Part shown: positions 18,137 to 27,052 of the stretch, piece after piece
Numbering within the stretch: the first letter of the stretch is position 1
Layout: every line of letters begins with the position of its first letter
Assembly (NCBI GenBank): GCA_031826515.1
Contig: CP134536.1
Location: forward strand, 1,190,001-1,254,000
Origin: Flavobacteriaceae bacterium HL-DH10
GTDB taxonomy: Bacteria > Bacteroidota > Bacteroidia > Flavobacteriales > Flavobacteriaceae
DNA: 64,000 nt
Reading direction: 5' to 3'
Program-made: the position numbers and the translations under genes
Notes under the pieces: generated by a model
What the model saw: the letters and a program-made list of their open reading frames with translations, nothing else
Databases searched by the model: none
Told to the model about the DNA's origin: nothing

Positions 18137-19282
18137 TCATATATTACACAAAATATCAGTGGCTCTTTTTAAAGTATCTTCTGTCTTTGCAAAACAAAAC
18201 CTTAACACTTTATCATCGCTGTTATTGCAATTAAATACTGATAAGGGAATGGATGCTAAACCTTTTTCTACAGTTAGTCGTTTTGCAAAATCGACATCAT
18301 ATTCATCAGTAATTTCAGAATAATCTAACACTTGAAAATAAGTACCTTTTGAAGGCGTAAATTTGAATCTGGAATCTTTTATTAAACTTAAAAATAAATC
18401 TCTTTTTTTCTGATAAAAAGCAGGCAATTCTAAATAATGTTTCGGCTCTTGCATATAGTCTGCAATTCCCTTTTGCGTTGGATGATGAATACAAAACACA
18501 TTAAATTGATGTACTTTCAAAAACTCCTTCATGAGCTCCTTTGGCGCACAACAATAGCCAATACGCCATCCAGTATTATGAAATGTTTTACAAAAAGAAG
18601 CTACTACAAAACTTCTAGTTTTCAACTCTGGAAACAAACAGGCACTTTGATGTTTTTCTTTATCAAAAATCATGTGTTCATAAACCTCATCACTTAACAC
18701 AATAATATTAGTGTCTTTTGTAATGGCTTCCAATTGTAACATGTCTTCATGCGAAAACACAGTCCCCGTTGGATTATGAGGCGTATTAATAATAATCATT
18801 TTAGTTTGACTATTAATCTTTTCTTTTACCTGCTCCCAATCTACCTTAAAGTTATTATACGCTTGCATCTGAATAGGAATAACTTTTCCTCCGTTAAGCT
18901 CTACTATTGGTTGGTAACTGTCATAAGCTGGTTTAAAAATAATAACCTCATCATTCGGTTTTACAAATGTTGTAATAATAGTAAAAATAGCTTGTGTTGC
19001 TCCAGCTGTTATGGTAATTTCAGTTTCTGGGTGATAACTCGTACCATAAAGTAAATCAAACTTTTTTGCAATTACCTCTCTTAATTCTAAATTACCCGTA
19101 ATTGGTGCATAATGATTATAACCAGAATTCATAGCCTGACTTACTAAGTCAATTAATTTTTGGTCACTATCAAAATCAGGAAACCCCTGTGATAAATTTA
19201 TAGCATGATGTTCTGCTGCTAAGCCACTCATCACAGTAAAAATGGTTGTTCCTACATTAGGAAGTTTAGAAATATGTTGCAT
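18137..19282 (-). CDS. Methionine/glutamine-type PLP aminotransferase (YbdL/KAT-like)
   Basis: A 381-residue class I/II aminotransferase. PLP-binding features are NLSQGFPDFD at 29-38, the Asn in NTPHNPTGTVF near 165-175, DEVYEHMIFD near 197-206, and the Schiff-base lysine in SFCKTFHNTGWRIGY near residue 233. C-terminal Arg is in RFCFAKTEDTL. The SQGFPDF opening and YNHYAPITGNLELRE are typical of methionine aminotransferases and kynurenine/glutamine transaminases. Such enzymes convert 4-methylthio-2-oxobutyrate to methionine using glutamine, leaving 2-oxoglutaramate for the nearby omega-amidase. Confidence 0.9.
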   Translation of the reverse strand: MQHISKLPNVGTTIFTVMSGLAAEHHAINLSQGFPDFDSDQKLIDLVSQAMNSGYNHYAPITGNLELREVIAKKFDLLYGTSYHPETEITITAGATQAIFTIITTFVKPNDEVIIFKPAYDSYQPIVELNGGKVIPIQMQAYNNFKVDWEQVKEKINSQTKMIIINTPHNPTGTVFSHEDMLQLEAITKDTNIIVLSDEVYEHMIFDKEKHQSACLFPELKTRSFVVASFCKTFHNTGWRIGYCCAPKELMKEFLKVHQFNVFCIHHPTQKGIADYMQEPKHYLELPAFYQKKRDLFLSLIKDSRFKFTPSKGTYFQVLDYSEITDEYDVDFAKRLTVEKGLASIPLSVFNCNNSDDKVLRFCFAKTEDTLKRATDILCNI

Positions 19283-19361
19283 TTTTTGATAAATAGAGTT
19301 GTAAATTTACAATAATAAATAAATGCTTTTTTATATTTAAGCATATTCAATTTTTAACACT

Positions 19362-21452
19362 ATGAAATATCTTAAAATTATTCTTCTTTTTATAACTATT
19401 AATATCTCTGCTCAGCAAGGAGGCATGTGGATTCCTTCACTTTTAGAAGGCTTGAATGAAGAAGAAATGACTAGTCTTGGAAGCAAACTATCAGCTAAAG
19501 ATATTTATGATATTAACCATTCTAGTTTAAAAGACGCCATTGGTCATTTTGATGGTGGATGTACCAGTGAAGTTATTTCACCCAAAGGGTTAATATTAAC
19601 AAACCATCATTGTGGTTTTGGTCAAATTCAATCCCATTCTTCGCTTGAAAACGATTATTTAAAAGATGGTTTTTGGGCTATGAACCTTGATGAAGAACTG
19701 CCTAATAAGGGCTTATATGTAGAGTTTATTGTAAGCATTCATGATGTTACTAATGAGGTTTTAAATTTGATTAGTGATGATATGACTGAAAAAAATAAGC
19801 AGTCTGTTATATCTAAAACCAGTAATAACATCATGAAAAACTGGCCAAAAGAAACCTGGCAAGATGTTAAGGTTAAATCTTTCTACAAAGGCAATCAGTA
19901 CTTTTTATTTGTTACAGAACGATTTGAAGATATCCGATTAGTTGGAGCGCCACCAACAAGTATTGGTAAATTTGGCAGTGATACTGATAACTGGGTTTTT
20001 CCAAGACATACAGGCGATTTTTCATTATTTAGAATTTATGCCGATGAAAACAATCATCCAGCAACATATAGCAAAAACAACAAACCATATAAACCAAAAC
20101 ACTTTTTACCAATTTCTTTAGATGGCATTGAAGAAGGAGATTTTACTTTGGTATTTGGTTTCCCTGGTCGTACTAATGAGTACTTACCTGCCGTTGCCTT
20201 AGAACATATTACAAAAGAATTTAATCCAACAAATATAGCTATTCGTGAAGCAGCTTTAAAAGTGATTGATGCAGAAATGAAAAAAAATGATGACGTACGC
20301 ATCAAATACGCATCAAAACAATCCGATATTGCTAATGCGTGGAAAAAATGGATTGGCGAGAATTTAGGAATTCAAAAAAGTAATGCCGTAGCAAAACGAC
20401 GTGAATTTGAAGCAACTTTCACAAAAGCTTTAAAGGAAAAAGGTTTAGAAGCTAAATACGGATCTATTCTTCCCAAATTTGATGTGTTATACAAAGACTT
20501 TGCGCCTGTAAATATTAAACGCCGTAATTTTATTGAGGTTTTTTTAATAACCAATGAGTTAATGCAAATGGTATTTAGAACATATCAATTTGAGAACGCT
20601 ATAACAGCAAATTCCGAGAATTTAGAACAAGCAAAAGCTAGTTTAATTGCCGACTTTAAAGGTGTTCATAAAAATTATGATATTACCGTAGATAAAGACG
20701 TTTTTGAAGCCGTGATGCCATTTTACAGCAACAATGTAGACTCCAGTATTTATGACAAAACAGCATTTACTCATTTAGATAGCGCTTTAAAATTATTAGA
20801 AGGTTCTAATGTTAAAGATATCATCAAAAAATTGAATAAAGATGCTGCTTATCAGTATGCAAAACCTATAATTGACGAATTTTTCAACACCATTAATAAT
20901 GAGTTTCAGAAAAAAAATGAACCTATAACTGCCTTACAAACCAAATATATGACGGCTTTAATGGAAGCTTTGCCAAATGAGCGATATTTTCCAGATGCCA
21001 ACAGTACACTTAGAGTTACCTACGGGCAAGTACGTGGTTATTCTCCCAGAGATGCTGTACAATATAATGCTGTAAGTTATTTAGATGGGGTTATTGAAAA
21101 ATATGTACCGGGAGATTATGAATTTGACGTTCCTGAAAAATTACGTGATTTATACGAATCTAAAAATTATGGGAAGTATGCAGATAAAAATGGAAAAGTT
21201 CCAGTTTGCTTTTTAGGAACTAATCATACCACTGGAGGAAACTCTGGAAGTCCTGCTATTGATGCCTATGGAAATCTTGTTGGTTTAAATTTTGACCGTG
21301 TTTGGGAAGGTACTATGAGTGATATGAACTATGACCCAGATATTTGTAGAAATATAATGGTCGATTTACGGTATGTGCTTTTTATAATTGATAAATATGC
21401 TGGGGCAGCACATTTAATTGATGAAATGGTTTTGGTGCATCCTAAAAACTAA
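19362..21452 (+). CDS. S46 family dipeptidyl peptidase, DPP11-like (Asp/Glu-specific)
   Basis: A 696-residue exported serine exopeptidase with signal peptide MKYLKIILLFITINISAQ. Chymotrypsin-fold catalytic elements are LTNHHCGFG (His 82/83), HTGDFSLFRIYAD (Asp region) and TTGGNSGSP (Ser at about 628). Eighteen residues after the Ser is Arg 646 in GLNFDR. In characterised S46 enzymes an Arg at this spacing gives DPP11 specificity for Asp/Glu at P1, whereas Gly gives DPP7. It releases dipeptides from peptide N-termini in the periplasm, feeding amino-acid catabolism. It is transcribed alone, with a hairpin following at 21472. Confidence 0.92.
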   Translation: MKYLKIILLFITINISAQQGGMWIPSLLEGLNEEEMTSLGSKLSAKDIYDINHSSLKDAIGHFDGGCTSEVISPKGLILTNHHCGFGQIQSHSSLENDYLKDGFWAMNLDEELPNKGLYVEFIVSIHDVTNEVLNLISDDMTEKNKQSVISKTSNNIMKNWPKETWQDVKVKSFYKGNQYFLFVTERFEDIRLVGAPPTSIGKFGSDTDNWVFPRHTGDFSLFRIYADENNHPATYSKNNKPYKPKHFLPISLDGIEEGDFTLVFGFPGRTNEYLPAVALEHITKEFNPTNIAIREAALKVIDAEMKKNDDVRIKYASKQSDIANAWKKWIGENLGIQKSNAVAKRREFEATFTKALKEKGLEAKYGSILPKFDVLYKDFAPVNIKRRNFIEVFLITNELMQMVFRTYQFENAITANSENLEQAKASLIADFKGVHKNYDITVDKDVFEAVMPFYSNNVDSSIYDKTAFTHLDSALKLLEGSNVKDIIKKLNKDAAYQYAKPIIDEFFNTINNEFQKKNEPITALQTKYMTALMEALPNERYFPDANSTLRVTYGQVRGYSPRDAVQYNAVSYLDGVIEKYVPGDYEFDVPEKLRDLYESKNYGKYADKNGKVPVCFLGTNHTTGGNSGSPAIDAYGNLVGLNFDRVWEGTMSDMNYDPDICRNIMVDLRYVLFIIDKYAGAAHLIDEMVLVHPKN

Positions 21453-21471
21453 ATCTCTTAATTTATTTTTG

Positions 21472-21503
21472 TTTTAATCCTCGATACAATTTCGAGGATT
21501 AAA
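21472..21503 (+). terminator. Hairpin downstream of the S46 peptidase
   Basis: A 13-bp perfect stem TTTTAATCCTCGA/TCGAGGATTAAAA with a six-base loop sits 20 bases after the stop codon. It is followed by the short T-rich GATTTTC, a moderate intrinsic terminator. Confidence 0.7.
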
Positions 21504-21601
21504 AGATTTTCTTGAAATCAACTATCCTTTAGGCAGAAGCATAGAGATATTTCTCTAGTTTCATTTTAACAAAATGTCAAAAATCAAAATTCTGTTATTT
21601 A

Positions 21602-21629
21602 GATTCCCGTTTTCACGGGAATGACAATT
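21602..21629. repeat. REP-like palindromic repeat, copy 1
   Basis: The sequence GATTCCCGTTTTCACGGGAA followed by TGACAATT forms a short hairpin (TTCCCGT/ACGGGAA). A second copy with compensating stem changes is at 49110-49137. This type of dispersed palindrome is frequent in flavobacterial genomes. Confidence 0.75.
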
Positions 21630-21672
21630 TCAACGAAAATCCATAGTCAGAGCCTTCAGGAATTCTTTTCGA

Positions 21673-23445
21673 TTAAACAATCTCCATTTTCTTCAATAAA
21701 AAAGATGCATTCATATTTTTACATATACCCGTTTTTAAAGTGTAATCAAAATGAAGTTCATCATTAATAATTTCAGCATCAAAATAATAGTTTTTTACAT
21801 CGTCAAGCTCCTTTTCAATTTCACATAAACTTAAATCATGTGTTGCAATAATGCCTGTAGCATTTGAAGCAACTAACTTTTCAACAAATTTACGCGAGCC
21901 AATAGCTTTATCGGTACTATTGGTGCCTTTTAAAATCTCATCTAAAACAATAAAATACGGCTCTTTTTGAATGGCATCTACAATGTATTTTAATCGTGTG
22001 AGCTCTGAAAAGAAATACGAACTATCGTCGGTTAGCGAATCTGTTGTTCGCATACTTGTAATTAACTTAACTGGCGAATATTTACTGGTTTTAGCGCAAA
22101 TTGGTAAGCCTACATTTGCCATAACAATATGCAAAGACACCGTTCTTAAAAATGTACTTTTCCCAGCCATGTTTGCTCCTGTAACAATAAAAAATTGTTC
22201 ATTATTAATGGTTAAGTCACTATCAACCCGTTTATTTTTATTTAGCAACGGATGCCCTAAACCTTCAGCATGTATAACCGAACCATCATTTACAATATCT
22301 GGAAACACAAAATCTGGGTGATTAAAAGCAAAATTTCCTAAGGAATTATAAGCATCAAAAAACGATACAACTTCAAACCATACAGCTACTTTATCGGCAT
22401 GTTCTTCAATCCATTTTTCAATATGGAAACTGTTTTTAACATCGGAAAGAAATAACCCATTTCCAAAAATGGCAGAAATTAAATTATTTCTATTATCCAA
22501 AGCATCTATAGCCTTAGAAAGTTCTTTAAAAATGGTTGAAGCCTTTTTATTTTCTTTCTGAATTTGTTGCTGCTTTTGTTTTAATAATTCTGATGAAAAG
22601 GTTTCGTTTTCTATTAAATCTAACAATAAGGCATATTGACGAAACGTATCTTTAACCTTATCGGTATTAGACGCAAGCGAATTTATCTTTTTAAGATAAC
22701 TGCCTGTTACCCCCAAACCAACTAACAACCAGTAACCTATTAAAGCTTGATTTGTTATTATACCAAAAAGTATAAGGGTAAATACAAGTATTGAAATTAC
22801 TAAAAAGCCTAAAGGCAACCTCTTCATAACTTTAGGTAAAAACGACTGATAATTCTGCAACCAATTTATAATTTGCTTTGCAGGCGTTTCTATATGTACC
22901 AAACTTGAAGTCGCCGAATAATATTGTCGCCATTTGGGTTTAGCGCTCAACTCTTTTATAGCATCTTGTCTCAAAACAATATCATCAACATGATTTGCTT
23001 TTAAGGCATTCGCTAAATTTTGAGTACCTTCTTTACTCGTGGTTCTATTTATGAATTGAAAAAAAGAACCACGCCCAAATAAATCGATATCTAAACTATA
23101 AAAATGATTGGAATCTTGAAATTCTAAACCGCCTTGCCTATGATGAAAATCACCTGAAGCAATTTCAATTTCATCTTCATTAATTTTAACCAAAGCTTCA
23201 TTAAAATGTCTTTGTGCTTTTACATCATTATATTTTGATAATAAAAGCAAAAATATAACAACTCCAATAACAGCAATAAAAACAGCTACTTGCCATTGAG
23301 AAAACGTTAAATAAACACCAAAACTCACTGCTATAAAAACAACCAATCTTAATGTACTTAAACCTGTCATTTGTTTATAAAGCTTTTGAACTTCTGCTTT
23401 ATAAATATCTAAATGCTTTTTATAGTATGACAAAGGATTACTCAT
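21673..23445 (-). CDS. Membrane-anchored MutS-family ATPase
   Basis: A 590-residue MutS homologue without mismatch-recognition domain I. Two hydrophobic segment pairs (about residues 29-67 and 208-245) predict membrane anchoring. The C-terminal ATPase domain is complete: Walker A FIVTGANMAGKSTFLRT near 415-431, then SMRTTDSLTDDSSYFFSE, Walker B FIVLDEILKGTNS and the switch histidine ATHD. This Bacteroidetes-common subfamily has MutS core and ATPase but no evident DNA mismatch clamp, so its role is unknown and is probably not canonical repair. It is followed on the strand by no partner gene; the upstream gene is BI-1-like with its own terminator. Confidence 0.88.
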   Translation of the reverse strand: MSNPLSYYKKHLDIYKAEVQKLYKQMTGLSTLRLVVFIAVSFGVYLTFSQWQVAVFIAVIGVVIFLLLLSKYNDVKAQRHFNEALVKINEDEIEIASGDFHHRQGGLEFQDSNHFYSLDIDLFGRGSFFQFINRTTSKEGTQNLANALKANHVDDIVLRQDAIKELSAKPKWRQYYSATSSLVHIETPAKQIINWLQNYQSFLPKVMKRLPLGFLVISILVFTLILFGIITNQALIGYWLLVGLGVTGSYLKKINSLASNTDKVKDTFRQYALLLDLIENETFSSELLKQKQQQIQKENKKASTIFKELSKAIDALDNRNNLISAIFGNGLFLSDVKNSFHIEKWIEEHADKVAVWFEVVSFFDAYNSLGNFAFNHPDFVFPDIVNDGSVIHAEGLGHPLLNKNKRVDSDLTINNEQFFIVTGANMAGKSTFLRTVSLHIVMANVGLPICAKTSKYSPVKLITSMRTTDSLTDDSSYFFSELTRLKYIVDAIQKEPYFIVLDEILKGTNSTDKAIGSRKFVEKLVASNATGIIATHDLSLCEIEKELDDVKNYYFDAEIINDELHFDYTLKTGICKNMNASFLLKKMEIV

Positions 23446-23475
23446 TATCTGTTTTTTATGGACTCGTAAAGAAAC

Positions 23476-23505
23476 AAAAAGCCCTGAAAAACTTCAGAGC
23501 TTTTA
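23476..23505 (-). terminator. Terminator of the Bax-inhibitor-1-like gene
   Basis: The minus strand reads AAAAGCTCTGAAG, a short loop, then TTCAGGGCTTTTTG. The stem has one mismatch and a following U-tract and lies about 25 bases after the stop codon at 23530. Confidence 0.75.
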
Positions 23506-23529
23506 ACTTATATTTTATAGATTTTTAAT

Positions 23530-24237
23530 TTAGTCTCTTGACATAAAGATGCGTAACACATACCAGAACAACAACATTAATGAAGCAAATAAACCTAATG
23601 CTGCTGGAATATATTCATCTTCAGAATATTTATTTACCAAATTTGAAGTTTGATATAAAATAGATCCTGCTGCTAAAGCACACATGCCAACTGAGAACCA
23701 AAGCCCCAAATTAAATCCAAATAATGTTCCAGCCAATATCAAACCAATTGCTATAAAAAATCCAACGGTTAAACCTGCTCTTAAAAATGAAAAATCTTTT
23801 TTAGTAACAAACACAATAGCAGACAAACCAGTAAATAAAGCCAACGTAACAATTGCAGCCTGATTTAAAATTTCAGTACCATCTTCCATATAATAGGCCG
23901 CAATATAAATTATAGGCACAAAAATAAATGCTTCAGCAAGTATATAAACGCCGTATGCTAAATATTGTGTATTCTTATCTGGTGTTTTTAAAGTCATTTT
24001 CTCTGCATAGTTAGTTACAAACATAAAGCCTCCTAACATAATTAACCAACGATAACCTTCAGTCATTGAAAGCATAAAATCAACAATAGTTTCACTTTGA
24101 AGTAATAAGTACTCAAAAAGAATAAAAACTAATACTCCACCAGCAACATGTGAATAAGTCTTTTTATAAAATGCCACACGATCTATATCTGATACTTGGC
24201 TTAATAACAATTTATCATTATTTTGAAACTGCTCCAT
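23530..24237 (-). CDS. Bax inhibitor-1/YccA family membrane protein
   Basis: A 235-residue protein with seven predicted membrane helices and the BI-1 (UPF0005) pattern. It begins with a soluble N-terminus ending FYKKTYSHVAGGVLVF and ends with an acidic cluster (NKYSEDEYIPAALGLFASLMLLFWYVLRIF). Members are membrane stress-related proteins; some bacterial homologues are pH-sensitive calcium leak channels. No partner is apparent. Its own terminator separates it from the MutS homologue downstream. Confidence 0.88.
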   Translation of the reverse strand: MEQFQNNDKLLLSQVSDIDRVAFYKKTYSHVAGGVLVFILFEYLLLQSETIVDFMLSMTEGYRWLIMLGGFMFVTNYAEKMTLKTPDKNTQYLAYGVYILAEAFIFVPIIYIAAYYMEDGTEILNQAAIVTLALFTGLSAIVFVTKKDFSFLRAGLTVGFFIAIGLILAGTLFGFNLGLWFSVGMCALAAGSILYQTSNLVNKYSEDEYIPAALGLFASLMLLFWYVLRIFMSRD

Positions 24238-24277
24238 AAAATTTCTATTTTAAAATATGGGTTTAAATTTATAAAAA

Positions 24278-24318
24278 AGAAACCGAATTTTTACTTAAAA
24301 AGTAAGAATTCGGTTTCT
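24278..24318 (-). terminator. Strong terminator of the zinc metallopeptidase gene
   Basis: An 18-bp stem centred on AGAAACCGAATT/AATTCGGTTTCT with a short A-rich loop is followed on the minus strand by T6. It lies 20 bases after the stop at 24339. Confidence 0.88.
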
Positions 24319-24338
24319 AAATCTATATTAAATAAAAA

Positions 24339-25037
24339 TTAATCTCGTCCTCCTGCAAACACTCTAAAACCCCAATAAACTAAAGTTGCTAAAGAGCCAA
24401 CTGCTGCCACTAAATAGGTTCTTGCTGCCCATTTAAGCGCATCTTCAGATCCTTTATACTCATCTTTAGATACCATATTTTTGTTTTTCAACCAAGCCAA
24501 AGCACGATGACTAGCATCATATTCAACTGGTAATGTAATAAAGCTAAACAAAGTTGCAAACCCCATCATAACCAAACCTGCAACAGCGACCCAATAACCT
24601 AATCCTAAGCCTGCTGCAGCACCTAACATAAGTCCTCCAAAAACAATCCAAGTAGACATTCCAGAAGTAACACTAACTATAGGCACTAAAGCAGATCGCA
24701 TGGTTAACCATTGGTATGCTTTAGCATGTTGTACGGCATGTCCACATTCATGTGCAGCTACAGCTGCAGCCGCAGCATTACGTTGATTGTAAACTGCTTC
24801 ACTTAAGTTTACTGTTTTATTTTTCGGGTTATAATGATCGGTTAAACGACCCGATGTAGAAACAACCTCAACATCCATAATACCATGATCTGATAACATT
24901 TTTTCAGCAATTTCAGCACCACTCATCCCATTATGTAAGTGTACTTTTGAATACTTAGCGAACTTACGTTTTAACGTACTACTCACTAACCAACTGATTA
25001 ACGTAATACCTCCTAATAATATATAATATACTAACAT
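24339..25037 (-). CDS. YugP-type zinc metallopeptidase
   Basis: A 232-residue membrane zinc peptidase of the Zn_peptidase_2 family. An N-terminal membrane segment (about residues 2-18) precedes the AEKMLSDHGI region. The catalytic HEXXH-like motif is AAHECGHAVQH near 95-105, with Glu as the base. It is followed by two hydrophobic hairpins and the PVEYDASHRALAWL segment, which carries the third metal ligand region. Function is unknown. A TATTTTTG promoter lies upstream. Confidence 0.88.
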   Translation of the reverse strand: MLVYYILLGGITLISWLVSSTLKRKFAKYSKVHLHNGMSGAEIAEKMLSDHGIMDVEVVSTSGRLTDHYNPKNKTVNLSEAVYNQRNAAAAAVAAHECGHAVQHAKAYQWLTMRSALVPIVSVTSGMSTWIVFGGLMLGAAAGLGLGYWVAVAGLVMMGFATLFSFITLPVEYDASHRALAWLKNKNMVSKDEYKGSEDALKWAARTYLVAAVGSLATLVYWGFRVFAGGRD

Positions 25038-25077
25038 TCTAAATCTTTTTAAAATTTTAATTCATAATAAAATAGAA

Positions 25078-25085
25078 CAAAAATA
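25078..25085 (-). promoter_or_regulatory. -7 promoter element for the zinc metallopeptidase gene
   Basis: The minus strand reads TATTTTTG (TAnnTTTG), 41 bases upstream of the ATG at 25037. Confidence 0.45.
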
Positions 25086-25194
25086 ACGCCAATTTTAATT
25101 TATTGATATTATGTCAGTAAATTAAAAAGTGAGGAGTCTAATTTATAGAATCCCCACTTTAAAAAACACTTAAAAGTTAACCAAAAAATTAATG

Positions 25195-26295
25195 TTATGC
25201 TTCAGCATATTCTAAATCGAATGCCTCAGCTATTTCTTTATAAACAATTTTACCATTAACAATATTCAATCCTTTTTCTAAAGACGGACTATGTTTACAT
25301 GCTTCTTCCCAACCTTGATTGGCTAATTTAATAACATAAGGTAAAGTTACATTAGTTAATCCCATAGTGGAGGTATAAGGTACTGCTCCTGGCATATTGG
25401 CAACAGAATAATGCACCACCTCATCTACAATATACGTTGGATCTTGATGTGTTGTTGGTTTAGTGGTTTCAAAACAACCTCCTTGATCTACAGCTACATC
25501 AACCATTACGGTTCCTGGGCGCATGTCTTTAAGCATATCTCGGGTAATTAATTTTGGTGCTTTTGCTCCTTTTATCAATACACCACCAATAATTAAATCG
25601 GAGTCTACTATATGTTTTCTGATGTTATATTCACTAGAAAATTCACTAACAACGTTATTAGGCATCACATCACTTACGTAACGTAATTGCTTCATATTAA
25701 TATCTAAAATATGTACACTAGCACCTAACCCTGATGCCATACGAGCAGCCTGAAGTCCTACAACGCCCGCTCCTAAAATCAACACTTTTGCTGGAGGCAC
25801 ACCTGGTATCCCACCTAATAAAATACCACGTCCCATAATGGGTTTCTCTAAAAATTTCGCACCTTGTTGAATTGACATTCTTCCTGCCACCTCAGACATT
25901 GGAATTAATAATGGTAAGGTACCATCCGCATCTTCAACCGTTTCATAAGCAATACATACCGCATTACTTTTTATCATAGCATATGTAAGAGGTTCGCTTG
26001 ATGCAAAATGAAAATATGTAAAAACAACTTGATTTGACTTAATTAAATGATATTCTTCTTCAATAGGCTCTTTTACTTTAACAATCATATCGGCAACATC
26101 ATAAACTGCTTCAATGGTGTCAAGAATAGTTGCTCCTGCTTCTGTATAATCTTCATCTAAAAAACCACTATTAAAACCTGCATTTTTTTGCACGTAAACT
26201 TCATGATTTCTTTTAGTAAGCTCAAACACTCCTGAAGGAGTCATACCTACTCTATTCTCGTTATTTTTTATTTCAATAGGAACTCCAATTTTCAT
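25195..26295 (-). CDS. ald: Alanine dehydrogenase
   Basis: A 366-residue NAD-dependent L-alanine dehydrogenase (alanine to pyruvate plus ammonia). Evidence is the opening MKIGVPIEIKNNENRVGMTP, the substrate region MIVKVKEP near 70, TYFHFASS near 93, PMSEVAGRMSIQQGA near 131-145, and the NAD-binding GAGVVGLQAARMASGLGA near 176-193. AVDQGGCFETTKPTTH and MPGAVPYTST close the active site. The residues match catalytic alanine dehydrogenases rather than the related transhydrogenase alpha subunit. It is monocistronic with its own promoter. It fits a peptide-degrading lifestyle along with the S46 peptidase. Confidence 0.95.
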   Translation of the reverse strand: MKIGVPIEIKNNENRVGMTPSGVFELTKRNHEVYVQKNAGFNSGFLDEDYTEAGATILDTIEAVYDVADMIVKVKEPIEEEYHLIKSNQVVFTYFHFASSEPLTYAMIKSNAVCIAYETVEDADGTLPLLIPMSEVAGRMSIQQGAKFLEKPIMGRGILLGGIPGVPPAKVLILGAGVVGLQAARMASGLGASVHILDINMKQLRYVSDVMPNNVVSEFSSEYNIRKHIVDSDLIIGGVLIKGAKAPKLITRDMLKDMRPGTVMVDVAVDQGGCFETTKPTTHQDPTYIVDEVVHYSVANMPGAVPYTSTMGLTNVTLPYVIKLANQGWEEACKHSPSLEKGLNIVNGKIVYKEIAEAFDLEYAEA

Positions 26296-26336
26296 AAGTA
26301 AGCGATATTATTTATTAAGTTAGTTTTAATTTTTAT

Positions 26337-26344
26337 CAAAAATA
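26337..26344 (-). promoter_or_regulatory. -7 promoter element for ald
   Basis: The minus strand reads TATTTTTG (TAnnTTTG), 41 bases before the ald start. The 223-base gap up to 26518 is otherwise AT-rich with nothing I can name. Confidence 0.45.
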
Positions 26345-26518
26345 AACGAATTGATTGATATTTGAAGTTTAAATTTTAATTTATTTAAATTATTATTATC
26401 AAATTTAACATTTTATTAGTAAATATATAATGTATACCGATTTACTAGACATATTACCGAGGATTCAATAATTGAATAAAAATGAATTAAGAATACTAAA
26501 AGAAAACGTACTGTATAT

Positions 26519-26770
26519 CTAGTTCTTCTGATATTTTATTTTGAAGAAAAGCAATAAAAAGGAAGAAATAATGGTGATACTATTAGCAAAAATCATAGAT
26601 GGACTTTCCTTTAAAACCCCATAAATTAACCACCCCAAAACACCAACAAAAAAAATAGCTAGCATGGGTAAAGACAGACCCGAAACGTCTTTGGTTTTCC
26701 AAGTTTTATAAACCTGAGGTAAAAAAGCTGCAGTTGTTAAAATAGCTGCGACAAATCCGATGATTTCCAT
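26519..26770 (-). CDS. SemiSWEET-type PQ-loop sugar transporter
   Basis: An 83-residue protein with three predicted membrane helices (about residues 4-20, 35-53 and 58-76). The PQ-loop motif AAFLPQVYKTWKTKDVSGLS lies at about 15-34, and the Asn in helix 3 (MIFANSITII) matches the substrate-coordinating position. Bacterial SemiSWEETs work as dimers and exchange sugars by facilitated diffusion. It is transcribed alone. The substrate cannot be predicted. Confidence 0.88.
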   Translation of the reverse strand: MEIIGFVAAILTTAAFLPQVYKTWKTKDVSGLSLPMLAIFFVGVLGWLIYGVLKESPSMIFANSITIISSFLLLFFKIKYQKN

Positions 26771-26801
26771 ATAATTTATGTGTTATTATTTAAATAAAAA
26801 A

Positions 26802-27017
26802 TATTTGGACGTTACCACAAGGGTCGGGCTTTATTCGTTGGTTTATATTTTAAATTATTGAACTCATGAATATAAATATTTCACTACTCGCTTCCTCCTA
26901 TCGTGGGTGAGCTCAAACAGACCGTTCAATCCCTAACGTGGGAACCAATAACCTTTGTCGTTTCGAACGAAGAGAGACATCACATAATCAAATACGGAAT
27001 AAATTATGTGATGTCTC
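26802..27017. repeat. Composite intergenic repeat region with 15-bp inverted repeat
   Basis: The gap between leuS and the SemiSWEET gene has no real gene. It contains GTTACCACAAGGGTCGGGCT near 26812, CTTCCTCC... and a CAATCCCTAACG segment near 26926, and TCGTTTCGAACGAAG near 26958. All three resemble dispersed elements I know from Flavobacteriaceae. It ends in a perfect 15-bp inverted repeat, GAGACATCACATAAT at 26974-26988 and its complement at 27003-27017, around a 14-base loop. It may also act as the 3' structure of leuS, which stops at 27053 on the minus strand. Confidence 0.6.
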
Positions 27018-27052
27018 AATCGTACCTCTGTCTACATGACAAAACAATGTTA

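Noticed and set aside
18437-19054. Plus-strand frames inside the aminotransferase gene
   Set aside because: Antisense to a complete, well-conserved enzyme; composition rich in rare residue patterns typical of shadow frames.
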